Shown here: piece after piece, positions 17,160-26,370 of the stretch
Numbering within the stretch: position 1 is the first letter of the stretch
Layout of the letters: the number at the start of each line of letters is the position of its first letter
Source of the DNA: Coemansia sp. RSA 922
Lineage: Eukaryota > Kickxellomycota > Kickxellomycetes > Kickxellales > Kickxellaceae
NCBI GenBank assembly: GCA_027577415.1
Contig: JANBQS010000175.1
Coordinates: forward strand, 1-28,712
DNA: 28,712 nucleotides
Reading direction: 5' to 3'
Made by a program: the position numbers and the translations under genes
Notes under the pieces: generated by a model
The model's input: the letters and a program-made list of their open reading frames with translations, nothing else
Databases searched by the model: none
Told to the model about the DNA's origin: nothing

Positions 17160-17552
17160 TACTCTCTATCAAGTATAGGTTTTTTTTTATTTATAGATTT
17201 TTCTAACAGAAATATATATTTTACGAATATTTAAAGAACGAGCTTCTTGCTACGAACACTGGCTACTGCCTTGGCCCGTTCGTAGAAAATAATAATGAAG
17301 ACCATTTAGTTTTTATTTTCTATTGCTTTCTTCGGGTTTACAGTTTTTTTTATATATATTCCTTCTGTTCTTCTTTTTCTTGTTAGTTTTTCTTTGTGTT
17401 CTTTGTTTTTTCCTTTGCTTCTTTGTATTCGTACAACAATTTTTTCTTCTCAAAGTCGTATGTGTTTGCGTCATTCCTCTCCCTTTCCTCTCTCTCATCC
17501 TTTCCTTCTTCTCACTACTTTTTTTTTTTAGTTTTATTTTTCGGAATTTTCA
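17160..17552. promoter_or_regulatory. Duplicated intergenic segment between the two esterases
   Basis: It holds the 3' flank of copy 1 (TATAGGTTTTTTTTT), the duplication junction, the DSN1 3' relic (separate entry) and a long T/C-rich leader homologous to 16164-16391. Nothing else is seen. Confidence 0.7.
17238..17285 (+). pseudogene. DSN1 3'-end relic carried by the tandem duplication
   Basis: The sequence TTGCTACGAACACTGGCTACTGCC and onward to TAG (17247-17285) repeats the last 12 codons and stop of DSN1 (LLRTLAAALARS, here LLRTLATALARS) with few changes. It has no start and no gene body, so it is a by-product of the duplication. Confidence 0.9.
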
Positions 17553-18329
17553 ATGTCTCACTTTGGTTGCGATACTATTTTATGTTTTGGAGATTCGCTG
17601 ACTCAGCGTGGCTGGGATGTATCCAGGAATGGCTGGGTTGCCCAGCTATCTGAAGTCTATGCACGCAAGCTGGACGTCGTTAGTCGCGGTTACGGCGGGT
17701 ATAATTCTCGTTGGACACTGTCGCTTCTGCCGCAGATACTTCCCACTACTGATAGCAAGGGGCCAAGACCACGTCTACTGACTATTCTTTTGGGATCGAA
17801 CGATGCATTTCTTCCTGGGCTTAAGCAGCATGTACCTATCGACGAGTACAGGTCAAATATCGAGAGTATGGTGAATATGGTGACTGACCCTCAGTCGGCT
17901 CACTATTCGTCTGATACCAAGATCCTGTTGATTACTCCACCGGCTTTGGGTGAGAAACTCTACAGTAGCATGTGTGATCTTTATGTTGGACGTACGCCAG
18001 AGTCGGTCAAGGCCTGCGCCGATGTTATGCGTGATATTGCTGAAAGACATTCTTTGCCATGTGTCGATCTGTGGACCGCTGTCGAAACCCAGGCCAAGGA
18101 GGTTGGTGGTGAGCTGGATGGCTACGATGCATTCTCTTTTGACGGTGTGCATTTGAATGCGGGTGGTAATGATCTCTTGTTTAAGCTTGTTTTGCAAGCT
18201 ATCAAGCAGCATTATCCTGAATTAGATCCTTCCAAGGTTCCCCATGTTGTTCCTCTTCTCTCGGAGCTGACTGCTGCTATTAAGGAGAACGAGGACTTGG
18301 ATATTGCTCAGTTTTTAAAGTTCAAGTAA
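17553..18329 (+). CDS. SGNH/GDSL esterase, IAH1-like (copy 2)
   Basis: This 258-aa paralogue of the preceding gene keeps all catalytic blocks: GDS (13-15), YGGYNSR, GSND and FDGVHLNAGG with the catalytic Asp and His. The two copies differ mainly in the N-terminus, around residue 140 (a two-residue longer loop, YSSMCDLYVG against YKSVGFDG), and at the C-terminus (FLKFK against FLSK). Both are open and look functional. It arose in the tandem duplication described separately, so its promoter is a copy of the first one. Different retained residues around GSND (AMLPGCVHH against AFLPGLKQH) could mean different substrate preference; that is inference. Confidence 0.88.
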   Translation: MSHFGCDTILCFGDSLTQRGWDVSRNGWVAQLSEVYARKLDVVSRGYGGYNSRWTLSLLPQILPTTDSKGPRPRLLTILLGSNDAFLPGLKQHVPIDEYRSNIESMVNMVTDPQSAHYSSDTKILLITPPALGEKLYSSMCDLYVGRTPESVKACADVMRDIAERHSLPCVDLWTAVETQAKEVGGELDGYDAFSFDGVHLNAGGNDLLFKLVLQAIKQHYPELDPSKVPHVVPLLSELTAAIKENEDLDIAQFLKFK

Positions 18330-18708
18330 TAACCTATATCACGTATAGGTTTTTTATATTAGCATCCAGATTATATTATATAAAACTGCCAATATATAAA
18401 GAACAAGCTGCTTGCTTTGTTTCTTTTTAAATATCATGTACAAATCAACGTAGTTTAGTCATTGTCATGTTGACCATGTCCAGTGCAGGCTACTCCGTGA
18501 TATATTGCCAAGGTCCTTACAGCCATATATAGAACTATGTGAGAACTTCAGAGGCCGCCACTAACAATTAACCATTGATCAGGAAAACGTGATTAGATCA
18601 CATTCAAAAGGCAGAATAATACTTGGCATACACACAGGCCAATGTTGAAGCTCCACAGTCTTGCTCTTTTTTTGTTTTCTTCTCTTCAATTTATTAAATA
18701 TATATTTT
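18330..18708. promoter_or_regulatory. 3' flank of esterase 2 and leader of the RING gene
   Basis: Up to 18416 the sequence belongs to duplication unit 2. From there to 18660 I see no gene. The final 50 bases are T/C-rich (TTTTTTTGTTTTCTTCTCTTC) and end in TATATTTT before the ATG at 18709. Confidence 0.5.
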
Positions 18709-19420
18709 ATGGATACCTCGCTTGATTATACACCGCTATGGCTGCATTGCAACAGTTGTCGCATGTTTGCTATACCTGCTGCTCGACCACTAGACAACAG
18801 CGCATTACAACAACCATTGCCAATGTTTATATTGGAGTGTACTCACGTACTATGTCAACCCTGTTTATCGCGGTGTCCAACTAGAAGAACTTTGGACAAC
18901 TACATAGACACAAATAATACTGTTTGTTCTGTATGCTCGACAACATGTGCTTATAGGCAAATAGGCTGCAACACTTTGCCAGATGATGCGCAACCATTCT
19001 TTAGTCAGCAACAACTACTTGCCGAAATAGATCGACTGCGGCACTGCATCCAGGTAAGTAATACACAGCTTAGGTTTTACTAATAACAAGATATTTCGCT
19101 AATGTTAATGACAATATTAGTTTCAGGTCGATAATCAGTCGGCGGCTATACGGTATTTGCGCGAAAAGATAGTACGACAAAACGAACTGCTACGCGATGC
19201 GCGCCTATTGATACAGCAGCTTCAGAGACAGCAACAAGAAGAGAGTCGACGATTTCCAGCTTTTCACACATGGTCACACATGTCTCCATCCAATACGAGT
19301 ACTCCTAGAATGAGTAGACTAGATCGACCACCACTGCTAAACATCACGCCACATAGGAGACCAAGCAACACACATACTGATATTCCTTCTTCGCGCCAGT
19401 CTTTCTACACGCCATTCTAG
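18709..19420 (+). CDS. C3HC4 RING protein, Zip3/RNF212 (meiotic crossover) family
   Basis: Two exons, 18709-19053 and 19127-19420, encode 212 aa. The RING is complete: Cys14, Cys17, Cys44, His46, Cys49, Cys52, Cys73, Cys76. The N-terminal placement of the RING, the CTHVLCQPCL core, the PDDAQPFF segment (RNF212 has a similar DIQAFF), the following coiled coil (QSAAIRYLREKIVRQNELL, QLQRQQQEE) and a Ser/Pro-rich tail all fit the Zip3/RNF212/HEI10 family. Those proteins act as SUMO or ubiquitin E3 ligases on meiotic chromosomes and stabilise crossover intermediates. The 73-nt intron has donor CAG|GTAAGT and a TACTAAT branch site; the acceptor is TTTCAG|G, or ATATTAG six bases earlier, which would add Phe-Gln. 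The stop lies 35 bp from the stop of the convergent THADA gene. A general RING protein of other function is the alternative. Confidence 0.75.
19054..19126 (+). other. Intron of the RING gene (73 nt)
   Basis: The donor is CAG|GTAAGT, a perfect consensus. Branch-site candidates are TACTAAT and GCTAATG. Two in-frame acceptors, ATATTAG (ending 19120) and TTTCAG (ending 19126), differ by two codons. Confidence 0.88.
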
Positions 19421-19455
19421 CTGACAAAAAAAAATATATTCATTTTTTTTATGAA

Positions 19456-22400
19456 TTAAATGTAGGTGAGTAGGAACAAGTCAGATACCGCACGGTCTTT
19501 CGAGATTGGTTGGATCACTCCCGTGTCAGATTCAGCACTACGACACAAGTCGTCGAGCGAGCACAGTGCGCGGATAATCCAAGGATGAATAGGTCCCAAC
19601 GACTTGTTGTCTTGAGGACTGAGCCAAGCGCCGACTATTTCTTTCACGCGATCAACAGCCGCTTTATGATTGTTACCAAGGCGAGCTGCAGTAAACACGG
19701 CCAAGCGAGCACCTAGGATCCATGACTGAATAAGCGAGTACAGCAAAGAAGGTGATGTAGCCCCACCCAACATAGTCGAACTATCGCTGCCACGCAATGC
19801 CAAAAGAGCCGCATCAAGAGCCTCGACACAACACATAGCGCCCTTGATAAACACATCGCCAGTGCTCTCTGACACAGCAGGCGATGACGCAATGGTAACG
19901 AGCGAATAATATGCCAATTGCATGTTGCGCGACTGGTCGATATAGATATTGGGCGGTTCATGGTCGAACAACACGCGGCTTGGATTTATGGCCATATCTA
20001 CTGCCTGTCTAGCCTCACTTTTCGCTGCATCCAGGTCGAATCCCAAAGAGGGTAGCGCCAAGAGATAGGCCAGTCGGTTCGAGACATAAGTATGTGGGAA
20101 CAAAGTGCTGCTGGGCTCAAAGTCGGCAATCAGTCGCTCGCAGGCCTGGTCACAGCCCAATTGGCGACCGAGTCGGCGCGAGATGCTCTGAGCAACGTAA
20201 TCGCGGATCTCCTCATCGTCATCCTGCAATACGCGCCAATAGCACAGACGCAAAATCTCCTCGCTAGCCGGATCTACTATAGCCGTATTGGTAGTAGCCT
20301 CATGGAAACGCTTAATAGCACTATACGTCACTAGCGACCGGCTAACTGCATGGCGATAGGGAGTAGCGCGTTCTGGATCAGCCCACTCGTATAGGTGGTT
20401 GGCCCACGCCCGCAGACGACTATGAGCCTTGTCATCGCATGATTGAGCATATACCATATGTATCAGCGTGGCTTGTAATAGAGTCAGCGATAGGGCGACA
20501 GAGATGGGGCAGAAACGAGCACCGAGTTGAGCTGAGATTCGATCCCAAAATGCCAGTAAGTCGTCGACCGGGAATACGGCAGGAGATATTTCCAGCTTTG
20601 TACACAGCAGCGCCAATAGGCGAGTAGAAGCGGCGCGAACTAGAGGATCTCCCGTGGTAGATTCTATATCGGCAACAAGTATTGTGAGTACGTTGGTGAC
20701 GCCAACACGGCCGAATATCTCCATATTCTCGTTCTCCGCGTGCTCCGACATCCACTCGAGCACCGCCAGCTTGGCCTCGTAAAACTCGTTGTTGGACAAC
20801 AGGCTACTGAGCACTGGCCACGGGTTATACTGGACTTGGTTCCCGATATCTTCGCTGTCATCCGAGTCGATGCGGAGTTGAACCGAGCCATCAGTCTGCA
20901 TAACAGCCATTGCGCGGTCGTCAACGCAGGCCAGGAACAAGCGGGTCAGTTCCAATACGGTACCAAAGGCGCCGGGGGTCTGAGAGTTGCCCAAGTGGCG
21001 CAAGATGCGGCGATCGGCAAACAGCGGGTGCAGTGAGCCATAGAGAGTTGAGATACGGAACCGCGATAGAGCAAGTTGAGCCGACCTAACAGACTCTTGG
21101 TCCGCCGGCTGTTGTTGGCGAGTCAGGGTCCACAGCTCACCACGTGCCACATACTCATTGATAATTAGCAAGTACCGATGACGCACAATATCCGATACCT
21201 CAATGGCATTGTCCTCGTCGGAATTTGAGTCTCCGTGGTCACGCGTGGGGCTGTGTATGAGCAATGGCCATAGCGCAGTGAGGGCGGGGAAGACGTGTCC
21301 GATAAAGGCGCGACGCATGGCCACGCTCGTAGAGAGAGAGCAAAAGTGTACTCGCAGCAGCTCGTGGATCTGGCACAACGTACCGTGGCTACTATTAGCT
21401 GTTATACAGTTGCCAGCGTCACGCAGTCCCTTGAGCAAAGACACTACTACGCCTGTAGCACGGTCGCTGGGGACGAGTGGCGCAAAGGCACGCGCAGCCA
21501 TTTCGCGAGTCTTGAAGACCGGACTATCGACACACATCTCCACCAGCTCTGTAAACGAGTACATGCTGAGCATAGTAGAAGCCGAGGTAACATGCACGGT
21601 AGAGTTGCGCTCGTTGACGCGTGTCAATGGCTCTTCTTCCAAGTTCATCGGAGGCGCAACAGCACTCGTAGCTGACTCTGTGTGAGGCGATTGAGCAACC
21701 ACTCCAGAAGTGTCGGATGGCTCTGTCAGTGACGACGATGATGGCGATGGCGACGACGAAGCGTCCAAGGGCGATGGCTGTAGACGCGACAACAGAATCA
21801 GACATGGGTAGAGCGCTGGGTGGATAAACTGAGCGCCGCTACGCAGTACCGTACTCAGTGGATCGTCATGCTCTGGCTGGTTTTCGGCCATCAGCGACTC
21901 TGCATCAGCCATCTGGTCAACAGCGTCTTCGAGCTGGTTAGTCAGGAACGGGTGCAAGCCCGGGAATCGAGTAAACAGCTCGCGACCAGTGATTCCATCG
22001 TACTTGGAGTCATCCTTGCTCTTGTTGTTGCCAAACACACGACGAGTCAGCGCAGCATATAACAGGCCGCAGACGTTGCGGATAGCCCAGCGACTGGAGC
22101 GTAGACCAGTAAGCGACAGTACGTAGGCATGCTCGATATACGGCACAATGTCAGCAGCCAAGGTGTGGTCGGCTAGCAATACACGCAGCATATTGATGGC
22201 ATGGACTTGAGGCAGGTCGGTAGTACCCTCGGTAGCCGCATGAGTGTCAGATTTGATCTGCAGGTCAGACGCCAGCGCAAGTAAGCGGTCTACTGCGCGG
22301 GGAAGCAGAGCTTGTGTGGCGAGCTTATCGCAAGTCAGAATCGAAAGCAAGCACAATGGCCAGCCTGCGCTACGACGAGTAACCGATACCTGGCAGATCG

Positions 22401-25400
22401 TCGCAGTATCCAGACATTGATCCAGCCACGTACTCACAGCGCCATTGAGAGCGGGGTTGGGCGAGCGCATCATCTGCCCGCATACGCTGGTGAAGGCCGG
22501 ATGCACTGCCGAAAACGCGCCTCGGTGGCGAATCGACGTCAAAAGCGTACGCAGAAGATTGCCTATCGATACTGTGGTGGCATCTGATCCCATGGGTCGC
22601 GTAGCAATGACTGCGAAAAGCCCCGACACTTCTTTGATCGCGCGCCAGCAGTACGACAAAATGACCTGTTGACGCGGGCCGACCGGTCCATCCAGCTCGA
22701 CATCGCCGCTGACTAGCAGCTCGTCGTCGTTGTCGTCCAAGTCATCATCATCATTATCAGCCAGGGGCTCGGCAATGTCCTCGGTGTTAGCACAGGCTGA
22801 CTGGATAATGGCATCGATCTTGTCTTCCATCTCACGGAACGACGCTGGAATATTTCCTTCGGGCGAAGCACTAGTAAGAACGCTCAGCACAACATTGCAT
22901 ACTCCCATTGCCGCTGCCGCCAAGTCCTCGAGCCACTTTTGCCACAGCGCCGCATGCTGCTGCACGTCAGCCGAGGCAAAGTCCACTTCTTCCGCTACGT
23001 ACTGCGCGGCTGTCAGTAGACCATGCAAGGGATGACGCTGCGCAGCGTCCAGCAAGTTACGCTCAGCCGCCACTTGGCCACGCTTAATGAGCTCCAATAG
23101 CCCACCAACAAAGGCCAGATCGCATGGCAATTCTGATGATATCGAGTCGATGATATCGAGTCGCATGCTTTGGAGTACGACAAACTTGCGGAATATCCAG
23201 CGGATAATCAAGGCTCCACTCTCGCTCTCACCAGCTCGTGTGCTGCTAACCAAAAAGAGCGCGCGCTGTAGCAGACTGTTGGCCCACTGCCGAGTAGCCT
23301 CCGAGCCTTCGCTTGATAATGGCCAGGCAGTTAACAATGAAAACGCACCGGCCCGATTAATATCGAATGGGTCGTCGATCAATACCTGCGTTAGCACAGA
23401 GACGACCTCCTCAGCAGCGACGACTGACGAGCGGCCGTTTTCAGAGAGCTTCGAAAAGTCCGGCGATCCAAGTCCCGCAACACGCAACGGCTGAGCACAG
23501 TTGCTGCTGAAATGAGCCGACAGAATGTCTAACCAACGTAGTCCCATAGCGACTTTGGCAAAACCAGCACCCGGGTACAAGCACCCACGCACAGCCAGGT
23601 CCAACCACTGGTCGACAGCGCGCTGAACGCCAGCGAGTGTAGCAGAAGCCAGGGCAATCATCTCGTCAGCCGGCAAGATACCCAACTCACGCAATGCCTG
23701 ATCCTCAGTGCGACCTTCGCTCAGCGCCTTTGCTATTGCTGCCTCTCTGCGAGCCTTCTCTCTGTGGCGAACTTTTTGCGAAGGTACTGGCGGACGCCCA
23801 GTCGACACTATCCGCTCAGCATGCATCGCAATAGTCGCCAGCCTCGTCGCCAATATAGTCAGTGCGCCATACTGCTGCTGCCGGAAATCAGCCGAGGGAG
23901 CATTGGCTGAGGCCCGTAGTAGCTTGAACAGCAGGTCGTACTCTAGTTCGTGTAGCGGCAGGGCCATCTTACGCGCCTCGCAGAGCAGACCCAGCATATC
24001 AGCGCGGACCGACCAGTCTGGATGATACACGGCGCGATCCAGCATGTCTACTAGCGAGTTGCCATTAGCTTGTTCGACGTCCATGTTTACTAGCTCGTCC
24101 ATCGTGATAAGATCCTTGGACCGCGCTGCTTTGAGTACGATAATAAGCGCATGCTGACGATTGGCATCCAAGGCCTGCTGCTGCCGATTGGCCTTCAGGG
24201 TCTGTTGCTGATTGGGTTCCAAAAGCTGGTACGTTGTCAGCGATCGAAGAATAACAGAGGCGACTCGAGGTAAGGAGCCAAACAATGTCGGAAGAACGTG
24301 TTGTGCCAGCATCCGACGACTCGATTCATCGTCCTTGCATAGCGCAGCAACTACTGGCGGTGCCCACAAAGACATGTACTGATCCTCTAAATCTTCATCA
24401 GCATCTTTGGCGATATCTTTGGCTGAACGTTCCAATAGCGCCGTCAAGAGAGTGGAGGCGCGTGGGGCCATAGTAACTTGAGCAAGCGTCTCAAAGCAAC
24501 TGTCGAGGATATCAGGCTGCCTCTGGAACAAAGTCACTAGGCTGATACGACTACACAGCGTGGCTAAAAGCGAGTACTTTACTTTACGCGTCCAGTCCAT
24601 AGTCAGTACCAAATCCAGAACATTATCGAGGAACGGATCAGTATCCGATTCTTGCAGATCGGTTGAATCACGACCGACGACTTGTGCCATAGCAGATCCA
24701 ATATCTAGAAAGGCCTCGAATATCGTTCTGACTTTGGCTTGTACGGCATCTAGAGGATCGTCCCAGTAGCTCCACAAGTACCCCATGATTCTTTCGCGCT
24801 GCAGGAGGAGTACGCGCTTGCCCAGCTCAATGACTACTCCCCTGTCGATCTCGTCGCTGACCAAGATACGTTGCAACATAAGCGCTGTCTGCTCTAGCCA
24901 AGCAGCCATTGCCTCAAACACGAGTACTTTGACTGCGGGTGCCAATTGAGACCGCCCGCAGATCGACGCAATATGAGTAAACACCGCCTCGTGCACTGTG
25001 TTGCAGCCACCGGGACTTTTACTGCTCGACACCAAGTCCAGCTCACATAGCACTGTCTCGTTCGGTGCTACTGAGATTATGGCACGCGCCACACACACCA
25101 TCGCAACGGCGTCGTCCATACTCCGCCGACGACTCTCCAAGCTATCAGCACTAGGGAAGTAAGCAACTGATGCCAGACTAGTGGTTCGTAGGTCGAGTAG
25201 GTGGAGGGCTAGCACGGCAGCGCGATCGGCAGGGGCCTGGCCTGAACACTCGATCAACTGGACTAAAACCATTGCGGCTACTTGACGCGAGTTGAGCGCT
25301 GCATTGTCACACTCGATCAACGTCCAGCATAGCTCGTAGATCCGGGCCAATGTCTCAGCGTCCTTTGCTGTGTCAGCACTACTGGCAAACTTTGACAGGC

Positions 25401-26124
25401 ACAGAAAGACAAGCCTCACTGCTTGCGTACATCCGTCGCGCACTAGGACCAACTCTGCCGACCCCATGCCTTGCGAAGAAGGACCAGTCAAACGCGATAG
25501 CGCAGGCTCAAGCTCATTAGCCGCAAAGCCAAGAATATCGCCTATATATTGGCCAACAACAGGGCCGCCGTGCGACGTATTAGCCAGCATTTCGATCGCC
25601 TGAGCACGCTGTCCGCCGGTCTGCGCAGCGTATATCTCGCATATCTGCCCATCAACAGCCTCAGCGTCCTTGGTCGTCGTCGTAGCGCCGATAAAGGCCA
25701 GAAAGTTGGCTTTGAGCAAAGGAATAACGCACTCTGACGAGTCTACAACCGTCGTAAGAAGCTGAATAGGCAAGAGTATCCGACGCCGGATTACAATGCT
25801 GCTGGGCAAAAAGTAGCACTCGGAAAAGATCGGAGCAGCTACAAGGCGCAGATAATCCAAGGCTTGCTGGCTCAGTTCAGGCTTTTGCTTAATAAAGCCG
25901 CTTAGAACGCTCTCGACTGCTTTGAGGTGGGCTTCCTGCTCTAGCCATGTAGTCTCCATGTCGGTCGCCAGTGCGCGTATGTGATCTTGTAGCTTGAGCA
26001 TGGGCTCAGCTTCATCGCTGAGAACGTAGCTGTTGGCGGCAACTCGAGTAGCCCAAATGCTGGGTACAGGGATCGGGGCATGAATACCCTTGGGGCTGCG
26101 TTTATTGTCCTTTAGAATCCCCAT
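19456..26124 (-). CDS. TRM732: Trm732/THADA homologue (tRNA 2'-O-methylation cofactor)
   Basis: One uninterrupted 2222-aa frame starts at the ATG at 26124 (MGILKDNKRSP). The protein is helical-repeat (HEAT/ARM-like) throughout. The DUF2428 core lies near residues 1200-1400: RRSAGWP (1250-1256; the family motif is RRSAG[I/L]P), then VHAINMLRVLL, SSRWAIRNVCGLLYAALTRR, and TGRELFTRFPGLHPFL from 1379. In yeast, Trm732 binds the methyltransferase Trm7 (FTSJ1 in human) and directs 2'-O-methylation of residue 32 in the anticodon loop of certain tRNAs; the human counterpart is THADA. Low-complexity insertions are visible: an acidic run near 1125, a Ser-rich run near 1465, and a Gln-rich 9-residue micro-repeat near 636-655. 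It is longer than yeast Trm732 (about 1420 aa) and human THADA (about 1950). It is cytosolic by family. The promoter is shared with MTR4. Confidence 0.88.
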   Translation of the reverse strand: MGILKDNKRSPKGIHAPIPVPSIWATRVAANSYVLSDEAEPMLKLQDHIRALATDMETTWLEQEAHLKAVESVLSGFIKQKPELSQQALDYLRLVAAPIFSECYFLPSSIVIRRRILLPIQLLTTVVDSSECVIPLLKANFLAFIGATTTTKDAEAVDGQICEIYAAQTGGQRAQAIEMLANTSHGGPVVGQYIGDILGFAANELEPALSRLTGPSSQGMGSAELVLVRDGCTQAVRLVFLCLSKFASSADTAKDAETLARIYELCWTLIECDNAALNSRQVAAMVLVQLIECSGQAPADRAAVLALHLLDLRTTSLASVAYFPSADSLESRRRSMDDAVAMVCVARAIISVAPNETVLCELDLVSSSKSPGGCNTVHEAVFTHIASICGRSQLAPAVKVLVFEAMAAWLEQTALMLQRILVSDEIDRGVVIELGKRVLLLQRERIMGYLWSYWDDPLDAVQAKVRTIFEAFLDIGSAMAQVVGRDSTDLQESDTDPFLDNVLDLVLTMDWTRKVKYSLLATLCSRISLVTLFQRQPDILDSCFETLAQVTMAPRASTLLTALLERSAKDIAKDADEDLEDQYMSLWAPPVVAALCKDDESSRRMLAQHVLPTLFGSLPRVASVILRSLTTYQLLEPNQQQTLKANRQQQALDANRQHALIIVLKAARSKDLITMDELVNMDVEQANGNSLVDMLDRAVYHPDWSVRADMLGLLCEARKMALPLHELEYDLLFKLLRASANAPSADFRQQQYGALTILATRLATIAMHAERIVSTGRPPVPSQKVRHREKARREAAIAKALSEGRTEDQALRELGILPADEMIALASATLAGVQRAVDQWLDLAVRGCLYPGAGFAKVAMGLRWLDILSAHFSSNCAQPLRVAGLGSPDFSKLSENGRSSVVAAEEVVSVLTQVLIDDPFDINRAGAFSLLTAWPLSSEGSEATRQWANSLLQRALFLVSSTRAGESESGALIIRWIFRKFVVLQSMRLDIIDSISSELPCDLAFVGGLLELIKRGQVAAERNLLDAAQRHPLHGLLTAAQYVAEEVDFASADVQQHAALWQKWLEDLAAAAMGVCNVVLSVLTSASPEGNIPASFREMEDKIDAIIQSACANTEDIAEPLADNDDDDLDDNDDELLVSGDVELDGPVGPRQQVILSYCWRAIKEVSGLFAVIATRPMGSDATTVSIGNLLRTLLTSIRHRGAFSAVHPAFTSVCGQMMRSPNPALNGAVSTWLDQCLDTATICQVSVTRRSAGWPLCLLSILTCDKLATQALLPRAVDRLLALASDLQIKSDTHAATEGTTDLPQVHAINMLRVLLADHTLAADIVPYIEHAYVLSLTGLRSSRWAIRNVCGLLYAALTRRVFGNNKSKDDSKYDGITGRELFTRFPGLHPFLTNQLEDAVDQMADAESLMAENQPEHDDPLSTVLRSGAQFIHPALYPCLILLSRLQPSPLDASSSPSPSSSSLTEPSDTSGVVAQSPHTESATSAVAPPMNLEEEPLTRVNERNSTVHVTSASTMLSMYSFTELVEMCVDSPVFKTREMAARAFAPLVPSDRATGVVVSLLKGLRDAGNCITANSSHGTLCQIHELLRVHFCSLSTSVAMRRAFIGHVFPALTALWPLLIHSPTRDHGDSNSDEDNAIEVSDIVRHRYLLIINEYVARGELWTLTRQQQPADQESVRSAQLALSRFRISTLYGSLHPLFADRRILRHLGNSQTPGAFGTVLELTRLFLACVDDRAMAVMQTDGSVQLRIDSDDSEDIGNQVQYNPWPVLSSLLSNNEFYEAKLAVLEWMSEHAENENMEIFGRVGVTNVLTILVADIESTTGDPLVRAASTRLLALLCTKLEISPAVFPVDDLLAFWDRISAQLGARFCPISVALSLTLLQATLIHMVYAQSCDDKAHSRLRAWANHLYEWADPERATPYRHAVSRSLVTYSAIKRFHEATTNTAIVDPASEEILRLCYWRVLQDDDEEIRDYVAQSISRRLGRQLGCDQACERLIADFEPSSTLFPHTYVSNRLAYLLALPSLGFDLDAAKSEARQAVDMAINPSRVLFDHEPPNIYIDQSRNMQLAYYSLVTIASSPAVSESTGDVFIKGAMCCVEALDAALLALRGSDSSTMLGGATSPSLLYSLIQSWILGARLAVFTAARLGNNHKAAVDRVKEIVGAWLSPQDNKSLGPIHPWIIRALCSLDDLCRSAESDTGVIQPISKDRAVSDLFLLTYI
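23135..23162. repeat. Perfect 2 x 14-bp tandem repeat inside the THADA gene
   Basis: GATGATATCGAGTC occurs twice head to tail. Fourteen bases is not a multiple of three, yet the reading frame is open through it (minus strand, RLDIIDSISSE). Confidence 0.9.
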
Positions 26125-26370
26125 TCGAAAAATAAAAGATATAAACGATTCGAAACAAAATAATAAAGAACAAGTGAAAGTAAATTTTTTTTTTAAAGGT
26201 CAGTGAGGGCCCAGAATCATTTTATGTGTTTGTGTGTTTGTACAACGTGAAAATTAAATCAAGACCTTTGATGATCAAGACATTCAAATAATTTTTTTTT
26301 GTGTCAATTTTTTTGCAACTCTTTTTTCTTAATTCGTACATCTTATATATATTATTTTTTTTTATTTAGA
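26125..26370. promoter_or_regulatory. Bidirectional promoter region, TRM732 / MTR4
   Basis: These 246 bp separate two divergent start codons. Both sides carry T-rich leaders (poly-T runs before the MTR4 ATG; TTATTTTG-type sequence on the minus strand before the TRM732 ATG). A small inverted repeat TTGAT-G-ATCAA lies near 26269-26279. I recognise no factor-specific site. Confidence 0.6.

Larger units (their letters stand above)
16130..18416 (+). repeat. Tandem duplication of 1.1-kb units, each with an SGNH esterase
   Basis: Unit 1 is 16130-17251 (1122 bp) and unit 2 is 17252-18416 (1165 bp). Each starts with the last codons of DSN1 (ACGAACACT onward to the TAG), then a T/C-rich leader, an esterase gene, a TATAGGTTTTTT motif, and an end in TTGCT. 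The original left edge (CCTGCT|ACGAAC), the internal junction (CTTGCT|ACGAAC) and the right edge (CTTGCT|TTGTTT) share TGCT, which marks the recombination point. Confidence 0.9.
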
